Below, one piece after another: positions 22,559-33,713 of a stretch of 64,000 nt of DNA; position 1 is the first letter of the stretch, and each line of letters starts with the position of its first letter. The translations under genes and the position numbers were made by a program. This DNA is from Stromatinia cepivora (lineage: Eukaryota; Ascomycota; Leotiomycetes; Helotiales; Sclerotiniaceae). The stretch covers positions 1,178,001 to 1,242,000 of the forward strand of contig RCTD01000002.1 of assembly GCA_014898415.1 (NCBI GenBank), written 5' to 3'. The notes under the pieces are model-generated. The model was given only the letters and a program-made list of their open reading frames with translations, did no database searches and was not told where the DNA came from.

Positions 22559-24622
22559 TTAATTGCTGCCTTCACTAATTCTCCAGGCTCTCAATGGTAG
22601 AGCTTGCAACTTTAGGGCTGCTGGTTTGATGTATCCCCAAAATGTTACAGCTCCAAAAATGATACAGATAATATTCACGACATAGTATCCATCTCTCTCG
22701 ATGTCACATATGCCCCCTCCAGACAAACAGCGATCCCTCCCGGCAGCCATGGCGCAGGAGAAGGACGATGTGACGAGAGGTCCTTTGAGATCAGCTGCGA
22801 GTGTGTAACCGGATCCTGGTGGAATACATGTTGCAGTTGTAAAGTAATCAACGAGCTTAAGGACGAAGAAACGAGGGAAGGTACCACCCAAGTTAGAAAC
22901 ACTATTTAGTGTTAGTAGAGTGAAATTTTGTATAAAAAATAGGGGTACTTACGTAGCGAGCAAGGTCATATAAGTTCCACCAATAACAGGATCCGCAATT
23001 CTAGCATGGAAAGCTGAGATGGCCACGAACATAACAGTGTTGGTAAATGTCGAGAAAATGTGTTCCGCTATAACAACAAGCAGATACCAAGTATCGACTC
23101 CATTTGCAGGAAAGATAATGACCGTGATTTGAGCAATAATGGCAGCGATCAAACGACCTACAAATCCCCAACACCAAAGACGTAAAGGTGTGTAGGATGT
23201 TGACCATTTTCCAGCATAGTAGCCCAACCCAATCTCAAAGGGAAAGTCAATAAGTACTGTCAAAGCCATATCTTCTTGACTAAATCCTTTGTCTATGAGT
23301 TTGAGATTCGTGACGGCATCATTAGCTTGGAAGCCAATCTTTGCAATCAAGTGGATAATAATGATCGTTTGAATATTCTTGAGCTTGAGCACTCCCCACA
23401 TAACCCTGTAGACATCCCAAATTCCATCTTCGTTCCTGGTTTTTTCTTCACGCTTCAAAAGCGCCAGGCCAATAGTAACAATTATGTATGTCCAACCCCA
23501 AAACGTGAGGTATCCTCCCAATGTCATGACACCTTCGTCCAGGGGAGTCTTTCGGAACCATTTGTTGGCGAAGTCTGGGGCATTGAAAGCTAGGAAAATT
23601 GTGAAGGACATGAATTGTCCAGCTGTCAATCCTACAGTCTGAGCGGTCGATGCATATGAGATATTTCCAGGTGACAACAAGGTAAGGGCCCATCCATCGA
23701 CTGCGATGTCCTGTGTGGCGCACATAAATACCAAAAAAAACCACCACCCAGTGAAACCCCAAATTCCTGCTCCATCGTTTGCGCCGGCTGTAATCATCAT
23801 TTCCTTAATTTGGGAGCCTAGCCATATCATTCCGAATCCCGACAACATTTGAATTGGCATGATCCAACTCTTTCTTCGTCCTACTTTTGGACTCCATATC
23901 GCATCCACTATTGGACTCCATAGCAGCTTCAAAGAATATGGATATGAAGCCAAACTGAACACCCCCAAAGCACTGTACGACATATGTGGTTTGAGTAAGA
24001 AAGGTACCGAGCCTGTCGCAAGACCCATAGGAACACCCTGCAGGAAGTATAAAAGGACTAAAAGTAAGAAATTTCTTTTGTCTTGCAGTGGCAACTCAGA
24101 AAACCCATGGTTGTTAAGGAGAGGTGTCTTCGGTATAGGATCATCTAAGGTAAAAGACTCGCGCGCCAGGAGATTCGCGGTCACCAGTGAAGTATCGAGG
24201 TTCGCATGCTTGCGCCGGTACTCGACATTGCCATTCATACTGTTGTTTGGTAGATGAGAGTCTTCACCTCCTGCGGCAGAGGAGGAGCCAAGTGGCTCTG
24301 AAGCTTTGCCTTTACGAGAGCGAGTCCCCATAGAATCCGTTTCAAAATCTTCTTCGTCTTCGTCTTCGTCTGCAGAGTCTTGATCCCCGAGTAAATGTTT
24401 CGAATCTTCTGGTTGCGTTGCGCCGTGTAAACTTGAGTGGGGTTTAGGTTTGGATTTGAAAGAAATGTTTCTATGACGCGAAGTAGCTGTTGACAAATCG
24501 TCTAGTTCTTGCGCGTAAGGGAATTGAGGGTCGTGATGAATAGGTAGATGAGTATGTCGAGGATGATCTGAAGTAGAATGAGAAGTTAATGAAGGAAGTG
24601 TATCACCCAATGGAGTAGGCAT
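22559..24622 (-). CDS. Acetyl-CoA transporter, AT-1/SLC33 family
   Basis: Polytopic membrane protein related to AT-1/SLC33A1, which carries acetyl-CoA into the ER/Golgi lumen for protein and lipid acetylation. Two exons, 24622-22953 and 22901-22559, joined across a 51-bp GT-AG intron that turns MTLLA-T into VSNLGGTFPRFFVLKLVD in frame; about 670 residues. The N-terminal ~185 residues are hydrophilic, with an Asp/Glu cluster near residues 82-93. About eleven membrane segments follow, including LLVLLYFLQGVPMGLATGS, ATQDIAVDGWALTLL and SYASTAQTVGLTAGQ, which are family-typical. The last exon holds a cysteine-containing loop and the final helix. The N-terminal extension is longer than in animal AT-1. 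The gene shares its upstream region with the divergent CENP-O gene. Confidence 0.93.
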
Positions 24623-24712
24623 CCATATAAATTGAGAATACTTTAGAGGTCTTGTTCGCCCCTAAAGTGTCCTCTTTTCGAAGCTTTATTTTCTTAGTGG
24701 TTCGAGATAGTG

Positions 24713-24744
<32 letters not shown>

Positions 24745-25359
24745 ATTTTATTAATTGATTTGATTACTCTCTACTCAAGGTTCATCCATTCCTACAGAGG
24801 GATCGCTACCTATTTACAGGCTTAAAAGCTTTGAAGTTTTTAGGGTAACTTTTGAAGCGAAATGTGGCTTCTTCGGTGAACGACGCCGCTCAGGTACAAA
24901 GGAGTCGAAAGTGTTTTGAAAAATGTCAAAGAGCCGCAAAAGGGGGATGATGAAAGTCTAGATTTCCCTATTTTTATAAGATTTATTCGAATTCTTACCA
25001 ATATTTGACTCCTCTGTATATATATATGGCAGGACTTATGGAGGTTGTCCTTAGGAAAGGTACCATACCATACCTAGGTGGTGATTATCATCGGTTATGT
25101 AATTGGAAGTATAAAAATAAACGGTATTTATTATCTTCAAGTGTTTTTTGGTCACTATTCATGGCCACTAATTAGTAATTGTCGAAATCATAAATAATGT
25201 TGTTCCCCGCGAAACCACGTGAAATGGCGTCGAAATGAAAGCGACGCAACAAATATTGACATCAACATCAAAACATCAATGATGGTATTCTCTTTTTAAG
25301 TGAGAAAGAACCATATTCACGAGTACTATTACCACGTATTGAATTCGCCAGTTTAAGCT
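24623..25359. promoter_or_regulatory. Divergent promoter region, acetyl-CoA transporter / CENP-O
   Basis: About 740 bp between two divergent start codons, so it must carry both promoters. It contains a GATT microsatellite near the transporter end. No specific regulatory site can be named with confidence. Confidence 0.5.
24713..24744. repeat. GATT tetranucleotide microsatellite
   Basis: Eight perfect GATT units, about 90 bp upstream of the transporter start codon, within its likely promoter or leader. Length variation here could in principle change expression, but nothing in the sequence proves it. Confidence 0.9.
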
Positions 25360-26378
25360 ATGAGAAGTTCACACTCTTCCCCACAATCTGTGGGCTTCAA
25401 TTCGACTTTAAACATGGATATAACAGAAGAGATCAGTCCCGAAGACGCGGCCGGTATTGAATTGGATAATGAGATAGCTTCACTACAAGAACAAAGTGAA
25501 TATACTCTTACCCCTAACTCACTACCGCCCAAAGTTGTAACTAACGAATTATAGTCGCGTCATTAAAGGATCAACGACATCTTCAAACAGCTACTATTCT
25601 TTCTTCTCAAACTTCAAAATCCATTTTGTCGAATTTGCGAAAGCCTTCCTCCAAAATTACATCCTCTCAATCTACTCCTCCTTCAGATTCCGATCCACTT
25701 CTTGCAACATCCGTAGCTCAGACAACTCATAATCTCGAAAATCTATATCGCGCATGCGCGTCAATCACCTCCTTCCAAGTTCAAGATCCTGACCCAAATG
25801 CTGTGGATAATGGACATGTATTGGGACTTCGAATTGATGTCAGCAACGCTGGTAAATTCGTTAGACCTTACTATATTATGTTGAACAAACCTTATTCGGG
25901 ATCTGCAGCATTGAGAATACATCGACACACAGTGCCTCCATGTATCCCTTTGGCTAGTCTAGCCGCAAAGTATTTGCCGGCCCCCAAGGTTGTCGAAGGT
26001 ATTGCGAAAGAGAAACGACAAGATCTGACGACATTTGCAAGGAAACTACGACGGGAGATTACAGGCTATCATTTACGCATTGCATCTATCAAGCATTTAC
26101 GAAAAGGATTCTCTTTGGATGAGAAATTAAGCAGGAAAGGAAAAGAAAAGGAGCGAGAGATAGTGGATATCAGTGCGGCTGATGCAGAAGCCAAGCAAGT
26201 AAGGATTGAGTGGGTAGATGGAAAAATTGGCAGATGCGTTGTAGGGATGAATGGAGAAGTTGTAAAGTGCGTCATCATTGGGGAGGATGGCCGGGATCGC
26301 GATACAGAAAGAAGGATTCTGGGCGGTGATAAGATGATGGAGGGAATTGCCGACAGGTTGATGGAAGGCATTTACTGA
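25360..26378 (+). CDS. MCM21: Inner kinetochore protein CENP-O/Mcm21
   Basis: Subunit of the COMA/CENP-O part of the constitutive centromere-associated network. Two exons, 25360-25495 and 25555-26378, with a 59-bp intron (donor GTGAAT, CTAAC branch, TAG acceptor), about 319 residues. The splice joins NEIASLQEQ to IASLKDQRHLQTATILSS, giving one continuous N-terminal coiled coil as in the family and so supporting the unusual donor. The C-terminal double-RWD part follows: HVLGLRIDV, FVRPYYIMLNK, LRIHRHTVPPCIPL, LTTFARKLRREI. A basic-acidic linker (about residues 225-245) is less conserved. The gene is divergent to the acetyl-CoA transporter, with no functional link implied. Confidence 0.9.
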
Positions 26379-27446
26379 GAGATACGATTTGAGGATGGGA
26401 GTTAAGGAGTCTATTTTTTTCAATACGAATACCCTTGGGAATAAGGTGGTTGTGCACCACGGCACCCATAAAATTTGGTCACAACTGCTTCTTTCGTTCA
26501 AAATTGCCTTTGATCTAGGTACCGCGTTCAATGAAGGACCTATAGCTAAGATGAATTTTAAGCGGGATACGCATCAATGAAAAGAGTGATCCGGGCTTGA
26601 AAGGGACTTAAGGGACCTATGATCTCTAATACTCTCAACAACTACTACTTCATCATCACATCATACTTTCATGCCCAGAGTCTACAATATATCCTTCGGA
26701 CATTTTCTTCTTCCCATTTCCTTCTTTCCCATTCGGTATGGAGGTCTAAAACCAGGCCAGACACGAGGCTGAGTGAGGTACACCGGATGCGGACTCGAAT
26801 TCTTTGCATGCAGCTAGTCATTCCAGGTCGGACGAATACTCGAGGTTACATTTCCAGAACAATATGACCACGGAAGCTGTTTATTTCAAGTGGCCCCCAA
26901 ACTTTCCGAGACATGCCATTTCGTCTTAAAGGACCTTTAAACCATGCGAAGCTATTGTCAAAGCAACATTCCTCTTGAAGCAAAATAATACAACAGACAC
27001 TTGATGTTGTGGTTGACATCAAAGCCCAACATGCAATCAAAAAATCAACAACGGGCAGTTACCGCAGGATCATGCATTTACCATCACATCTACTAATACC
27101 AGCCTACCAAATGTTGTGTTTTCATGCAGGTATCCATTATACGAGCCTTGGCCAGGTACAAATTACTGCAGAAATTCATATTGTTCAGTGAACAAGTCCA
27201 TCTCATTTTGCTATAATCAATTTCTTGGGTATGGGCCTTTGACTGGGCTATAATAGCACTGCAGCCTTCTCATACTATTTACGCATTGGTGTTAGCAACC
27301 AGGCAATATATATATATATATATTGATTTTCTTTTATCATTTCCCGGAACTATCATCTCTCTCATTAGAAGTTGAGGTACAGCAGGGTACATTGTAAATG
27401 CACCTGGCACATTATATTTTCTCTACTAGAATTTGATTGAGGAGAT
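26379..27446. other. Spacer between CENP-O and a decayed gene
   Basis: About 1.07 kb without a credible frame. An AT dinucleotide run lies near 27305-27324, in what would have been the promoter of the following pseudogene. Confidence 0.5.
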
Positions 27447-28530
27447 ATGCCGAAGAATCAGCCGATTTATTCTGAGCACTCGATTTCATACAGGGAACTC
27501 GGTGAACCCAAAAAACCCCCGTGGGAAGTTTGGAGGGAGGGAAGAGTTTTGGTAGTTTCCCTTGCCTTCTGTGGAGCTGCTGTGATTGCAGTTTCCTTGC
27601 CACAAGCAGCATTCTGGCTTGGAAGCCGTGGCAACTTGCAGCTCATCATTGTTGGTCTGACTGTATCCCTTATGAATTACTGCTTTAAAATCGAGGCTCA
27701 GGCTCTTATCTTGGTTGTGGAAGCACGTTTCGGTCGATCCACCCTACAGAACTTCGAATCAATACTCTCTTCATCGAACATGCTCATAAATACATGCAGC
27801 TAGTCATGCTGCTTTTATTCGCCTTTCCTCTGATTCTAGGTGTTGCCTACAAAACATTCAACGACGGCGAGACACATACAGGAGATTCAGGCTGGCGGCT
27901 GAATGGTCAATCCATTTCGCGCTACAATTACAACAATGATTATCGACTCAGCAATCCTTTGCTCGATAATAGGACAACAGCTATCATGATCTATGCTACC
28001 GAGCCAGTCGTGACCCTGGATACCATACATCCGCTGCAACTTGGAAGCTATGGTTTGAACATGCAAGTTCTCAATCACAATGCTACAGCAATGCTAGATC
28101 CTCCAACTAGAGACTATCTCCAGTCCATGCGGAACAACATGCGTCCAGGTCAGACTGTATATCTTCGAGCCTCAGTCAACGCCACTTTCAGCAGTGTTAA
28201 CTGCACAAATGCGGACAATTCATGTAGGAGGCCTGTCGGGTTCCTTGATTCCACCTCTCCATCCCGTGCGGCATGGGTATCCACCGTCGACGTTGCCGAC
28301 GCCGGCAACATAAAAAACTCACCATGGCAGCCATTAAAGCGCAGCAAGAAGTTTTATTTATCTCTGTCTGGGATGAATCGGCTGACACTCCGGCGAACAT
28401 AAGCTCGGGATTGATTGGTTTTAATCTGTATTGAGGTTATTGCGATGGAAAATGGAGGGTTAATAAAACTACAGTGCTATTGGAGGAAGCAAGCTGGTGC
28501 GTGAAAATATTGGTCGTTGATTTTCATGCG
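27447..28530 (+). pseudogene. Decayed fungal membrane protein gene, function unknown
   Basis: Coding signal continues across at least three lesions. From 27447 the frame gives two membrane segments (VLVVSLAFCGAAVIAVSLP and a second near IIVGLTVSLMNYC), then EARFGRSTLQNFESI, a pattern I associate with a large uncharacterised fungal membrane-protein family. Near 27762-27790 the reading shifts, and coding continues as MQLVMLLLFAFPLILGVAYK with an extracellular-looking region rich in Asn-X-Ser/Thr sites. Near 28310-28330 it shifts again to AAIKAQQEVLFISVWDES and SGLIGFNLY, where TGA at 28432-28434 interrupts; family-like sequence (GYCDGKWRVNKTTVLLE) continues for about 20 codons past the stop. 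No intron of usual size explains the shifts. Two or three assembly errors could mimic this, but several independent lesions favour a true pseudogene. The function was probably never known. Confidence 0.6.
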
Positions 28531-29774
28531 GATGGACACTCTTTCCTGCTAGGTTCCTTGGATTTTGATTGTTCATCATTTGCGATCCTACGATTCGATT
28601 ATAAGTTAACTTTCATTTCATATTTATTGCACCCGCTAATATACTGTTACTGGAGCTTCTCTCGATCTTTCTCCTATAATTTTTCATTGCCTTTTCGATA
28701 AAACCGGACTCCAGTTCCACTATAAGATTCAAGACTCTCTAATAATCAACTGATATTCACAAAGCATCGCGATAGCAGCTAAACACCTCTCACTTCAACT
28801 CCAGCAATTTTTAAAAGATGAATATACACGAACCTGTACTTAATCTATTGTGATAACTTTGATTTATACAATAAACGTTCGATTTTCAAACGTGATTAGA
28901 TAATTAGATGTTCGTGGGTAAATTATACAGAGGAGTTCAATATTTGGATGTAAATTATATAATAGAGGTTCGATATTCGTATGTGAATTAGACAATACAG
29001 GTCCTATGTTTGAAGTGGTGTTTAATACGGAGTATTACCAGGTAGAAATCACTCGGGACAAGACAGGCCCCAGAATTTAACGTTTAAAAATAGTTTGACT
29101 TAGGTAGGTATTTCTTCTTCAGTTGTAAAAAAAAAGTATTGACCATATTAATCCATATGCACTTCCATATCACAATAGTAATATTCACATGACTTACATA
29201 TGGATGGATATGTTTCGGAATGGAATACTCATTCATCTATTTGAACTATTCAGGAAATCGAGTTGAACAGCTCTTAGAGTTGAAACTTAGGGGAGAGTGA
29301 ATGATTGAATGACCTTTGTGATGCGCATATTTTACTGAATGACTTTTGAATAGATTTGGGTGTTGCTTGGGTTGATGATAGTATGGCTGTTATGCCTAGA
29401 TGGTTGTCTAATACTTCGTCAAGTATTCTGTGAAGGCTTAAGAGGCTCGCGCCATGAAAATTGAGTATGTGAATGTTGTGTGTTGCATGGCTGTCAATGA
29501 AGGGGTTAAAATTTGTCCCTGTTGGCGAAAGCTAGTTAGTGGCTCCGGGGTATTGTGGGGTTCTCCACGCGATACTTCGTACTCTACTTCCTACTCTGGT
29601 CGCGCCTACTAACTATAATACGGCATGGCAGACAATCACATCTGAGACCATCCATGCAAAGGCGGCGCGTGAGGCTGATTCTGACTCGATGTTTTGAATG
29701 TTTATAACAGAAACCATGGCGGACCTGACCTCTCCAAGAAGCGTCAAGATACTCCTAGTAACTTATCAAGCAAG
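28531..29774. other. Spacer with a degenerate tandem repeat
   Basis: About 1.2 kb between the pseudogene and the CAX-like gene. Apart from the degenerate repeat at 28876-28996 nothing is recognised. The last part must contain the CAX-like promoter and possibly an unrecognised first exon. Confidence 0.5.
28876..28996. repeat. Degenerate ~40-bp tandem repeat
   Basis: Three diverged copies of a unit starting GTTCGATATTCG or GTTCAATATTTGG and ending AATTAGATAATA/AATTATATAATAGAGG follow each other head to tail. Differences are mostly transitions and small indels, so it is an old minisatellite rather than a recent expansion. Confidence 0.55.
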
Positions 29775-31542
29775 ATGAGTGAGTTATGTATTTATAATTA
29801 TACATTAAGGTTTCATTTCTGACATTTATGCATAGATTATGTTCGTCTACAAGCTCGAAATGCGAGAATTGCAACCGAACGTGATCAACCACTAGGCTGG
29901 AACCCTCTCCTACGATGCAGAAGATGGGCCGACGACGGGCCCAATATATACCATGACGGAGGGAGGGATGTAGAATCCGGACGAGCGCAGAATGATGCAC
30001 ATGTTTTACCTTCACGCATGGAGGCCGTACATACACATTCGGATACTGAAATTGTTAATATTACATCCGCTTCGGGGTCTTTATCCCCTACACCAACCAT
30101 AGAGCAGACTGTAAGACCACAGTCGGCTGGTGACTTAGGCACTGAGAAAACCACGGGCTCTATCGTCGGACAGAAACATCCTCGATATCGATTCCCACAG
30201 TCCACTGCAGAAGCCAAACCAACTTGTGAACTTGACACAGCAATCGATCATACGAGAAGGCGTGCACCACTATCTGTACAGTTGGCCAAACAAGTAGTGG
30301 CAATTTTCTGCTCATCATGGCTATCAGTCCTTCTTCCATTTATTCCAGCAGGATTTGCTTCAAATTACACCAATTCACCACCGGTCGTCAATTTTATACT
30401 GAACTTCCTCGCAATCTTTCCAACTGCTTCCATTGTTGGTATGGCTATGGATGAAGTGATGTTACATTTTGGAAACACTATTGGTGTGTTGATATATATG
30501 ACTTTTGGGAATATTGTGCAGTTGGTTACCTCGATCCTTCTTCTCAAAACTCGCCAAGTGGAGATTCTGAAAACTTCACTAGTAGGGGGTATTCTTAGTG
30601 GAGTTTTGTTGATAATGGGCGCAAGTTATCTTGCGGGTGGAATCATTCGACTGGAGCAGTTCTTCGATGTAAGCTCTGCAAGCCACGTGGCTAATTTCTT
30701 GACATTATCTGTGGCCAGCTTGATTATTCCAACAGCATCTCATGTTTTTACCAATTCTACTACGGAGAAGATTGCTGCACAATCGCGAGGAACTTCGATT
30801 GTACTTTTGCTTGTATACGGCATCTATCTTTTTTTTCAGCTAAGAACACATGCACATGTCTTCAATCCAGAAGTCCTTATAGTAATTTCAGAACCCTTAA
30901 CATGCTCTTTACAAGCGCTGACTTTGATTAAAGGACACCAAAAATGTACCAAAACAAACCGTTAAAGGTGTTGCGGAAGGCGTAGTGACTCAAAGTCAAC
31001 CTTCTCCTCCATCAATCGTATCCTCCACAGACGAGGTGGTAGAGCCCCAACTATCTATGCCAACCGGTATAATCACTCTCGTTATCGGTACAGTCATTCT
31101 CGCCTTCAACACCACTTTTGCAGTCGACAGTATTGATGGTTTGACAGCCCATCACGCCTCACCCAGTTTCGTCGGTTTGATACTCCTCCCATTCCTCAAC
31201 AATGATCTTATGCCAATAACATGTGCGCGTATGGACAAATTGGATTTGAGCATCATGGCATCAGCCGGAAAGTCTCTTCAGACTTCCCTATTCATTACGC
31301 CTCTCATCGTGATTATTGCTTGGATTTGGGGTATTGATGATATGGGTCTATTGTTTGATGGGTTTCAGGTGGCATCGCTATTTATGGCGGTTTTAATCTT
31401 CGATTTTCTCATTGCAGCGGGAAAGAGTAATTAGTAAGTGATCTCGATACCTCTCTAGACATTGCTGACCAGATATAGCCTGCAGGGTGTTTTACTACTT
31501 TCGATTTATGTTATGATAGCCATAGCAGCTTGGTACACTTAA
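29775..31542 (+). CDS. CAX-family (Ca2+/H+ antiporter-like) protein lacking signature motifs
   Basis: Related to vacuolar cation/proton exchangers such as Vcx1. Proposed exons: 29775-29778, 29836-30881, 30934-31433 and 31479-31542, about 537 residues; the last three introns-exon borders (introns 52 and 45 bp) restore frame and end in YLQGVLLLSIYVMIAIAAWYT. The 4-nt first exon is only a guess: the true start may lie upstream in an unseen exon or at the in-frame ATG at 30018. After a ~170-residue hydrophilic N-terminus come two repeats of membrane helices joined by an acidic loop, as in CAX. In active CAX proteins each repeat carries GNxxE (GNAVE and GNAAEH). Here they read GNIVQ (30507-30521) and NNDLMP (31198-31215), so both ion-binding glutamates and the histidine are gone. 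Neighbouring helices remain conserved (VGLILLPF, DKLDLSI, SLQTSLFITP), and the frame is open, so it may be a non-transporting paralogue or one in early decay. Confidence 0.8.
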
Positions 31543-32669
31543 ATTATCTCGGGGTTTGACAAATAATTTCTTCATTATTCGAACTGTTGATACTTTATAT
31601 CAGTTATCTATGACCAATCCATATCCTTGGACCTACTACCCGTTCATATCCCCACCACCCAGCATTGATGATCTCAACTTGTTAGAAAAAAAATAGTGAA
31701 ATCTCAAGACGTACACAGGGCATCCTTCTACCATACATATTATCCGAAGAGCACAATCTCATCGTGCTTTCCCTCCCCATGCGATCTAGGAATTGGGAAG
31801 CTTTGGTCTCCAATTTATTGATTTATTGTACCTTCCTTATGTGAATACCGCTCGATAAAATAACCATAGATTGGTAGTCATTCATGGTTGATCTCCTGCG
31901 AGATAAGAACGACATGGTGAGCTAATCATAACATCCCGAATTAATTGTAAACTAAAGGGTGCCATAATCGGAAAGTATCTTAAACATGATCAAAAATTTC
32001 AAATCTTTCCTACCGCAGAATATTGAGCACTATGTCCATATAATACTGCCGGACATATGTTCCTCCCATGGATGCAAAGAAGGATTTTTATTTGAACATG
32101 GGGAAATGATGAGATGGCTAAGTAGCCTTGCTCGATTGATAATGCAACTGGCTGACTGCAATGCATGGACTACCTTGTATCTCCTTTAGCATTTCAAATT
32201 TCTAAGAATACCAGGGTAGACAAATGTCGTATAGAAGGATTCGGTAAGATGTGCAGGCGGAGATACGGCCGAACTTAATGGTTATTGCAAAGCGGTGCTG
32301 ACATTGCATAGAATTTGTCAAGGATCCCATAATCCACCAAAAATTGCAATTCACCGTGTAATTGGTTGTTTTTCCTCTGATGACACAAATGCGCATCCGC
32401 ATTCCACCCGCAAATGCGGAGAGCGGCCGCTGTCAGCGCTCGCTTTGGAAAGTCAAGGAATATAATTTTGTTGATTGATGGTGGATGGAATGATGTATTG
32501 GGGGAAAAAATATATAAAGGCGCTCGTTTCTAGTGAAGATGGAAGTTTTTATTCCGTAGAGATATCGAGCTTTTTCCTTCTCATACATTTATACAGATTT
32601 CTATCGCAGTTGTTTTTATCCCCCTTTTTAGTATTCGCATTAGACGAGATAAACTAGTCTTCAAAAATA
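31543..32669. other. Spacer between CAX-like and SDR genes
   Basis: About 1.1 kb. No gene-like frame. The right side should carry the promoter of the dehydrogenase gene. Confidence 0.5.
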
Positions 32670-33713
32670 ATGTCTCCTAACATTCAAATCGACCCAAATT
32701 TACCCGTTGATACAGTATGGTTTAGTAAGTTCCCTCTTAATTCCCATTTCCCTTAAATCCTTCAACTAACACCCCCCAAAGTCACCGGCTGTTCATCCGG
32801 CATAGGAAAATCCCTCGCTCAAGAAATCTTCAACAAAACAACCCACTCCATCATCGTCACAGCCCGCAATCCCTCTTCCCTCTCCTACCTCCCCGAATCT
32901 CCCCGTATCCTCCCTCTCACCCTCGATGTAACATCTCAATCCTCCATCACCGAAGCCCTAACCGCCAGTCTCTCAGCTTTCAAACATATCGATATCCTCG
33001 TCAATAATGCCGGCTATGGAGTGCTAGGAGATACCGAAAACATCCCCGAGGAAAGCGCTCGCAAAGTCTTCGAAACGAATTTCTGGGGCGCGGTCCATTT
33101 GTCCAATGAAGCTGTCAGAATCTTTCGAGAGGTTAATGGGGAGAAGGGAGGATTGATTATGCAGATTAGTACGATGGGTGGTGTGGTGGCTTTTGCAGGT
33201 CAGGCTTATTATCACGCTAGGTGAGCTTTTTACCCTCACTCTGTGACACGAGCAAGATAGAATCCTAACGTCCGAACCAGTAAATTCGCCCTAGAAGGTT
33301 TCACCGAATCCCTGTACCACGAAATCCCCCAATCCTGGAACATCCGCTTCCTCATCATCGAACCCGGCGGCGTCAAAACAAACTACGGCAGTACCTCCCT
33401 TGTTAAAATCCCCGCTCACCCCGCTTACAACGATCCTTCGTTTGGGACGCGCCAACTGGAGGCTTTTTTGGATAATCCTGCGTTTGCGGAACATATGGCG
33501 GATGCGGAGGTAGTTGCGCGGATTATTATTGAAGCGGCGAGGTTGGAGAGGAGGGGGGAGTTGGGATTGAGATTACCGGTTGGTCCGGATAGTTGGAGTT
33601 TTATTAAGGGGAAATATGAGGGGGAGTTGGTGGGGTTGGAGAAAGTGAGGGGGTTGAGTTGGGAGACGGGGAATGAGAGGCTTTTGGAGGTTATTGGGTT
33701 TTTGAATGGGTAG
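32670..33713 (+). CDS. Classical short-chain dehydrogenase/reductase
   Basis: NAD(P)-dependent oxidoreductase of the SDR family. Three exons, 32670-32724, 32782-33220 and 33281-33713, with GT-AG introns of 57 and 60 bp; about 308 residues. The first intron splits the cofactor motif: VWF-ITGCSSGIG (the Gly-rich TGxxxGIG loop, about residues 19-26). NNAG follows at about 80-85, the catalytic serine region is QISTMGG, and the second intron falls inside the active site, rebuilding YHASK from YHA-SK. The C-terminal half (VKTNYGSTSL, PAFAEHMADAEVVA) is the substrate-binding part typical of fungal retinol-dehydrogenase-like SDRs. The substrate cannot be read from sequence. The last 100 bp are very G-rich, unlike the rest of the gene. 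Confidence 0.92.

Noticed and set aside
27760..27800. Intron explaining the frame change in the membrane-protein pseudogene
   Set aside because: No GT-AG pair of usual size restores the frame while keeping LQNFES and the following hydrophobic segment.
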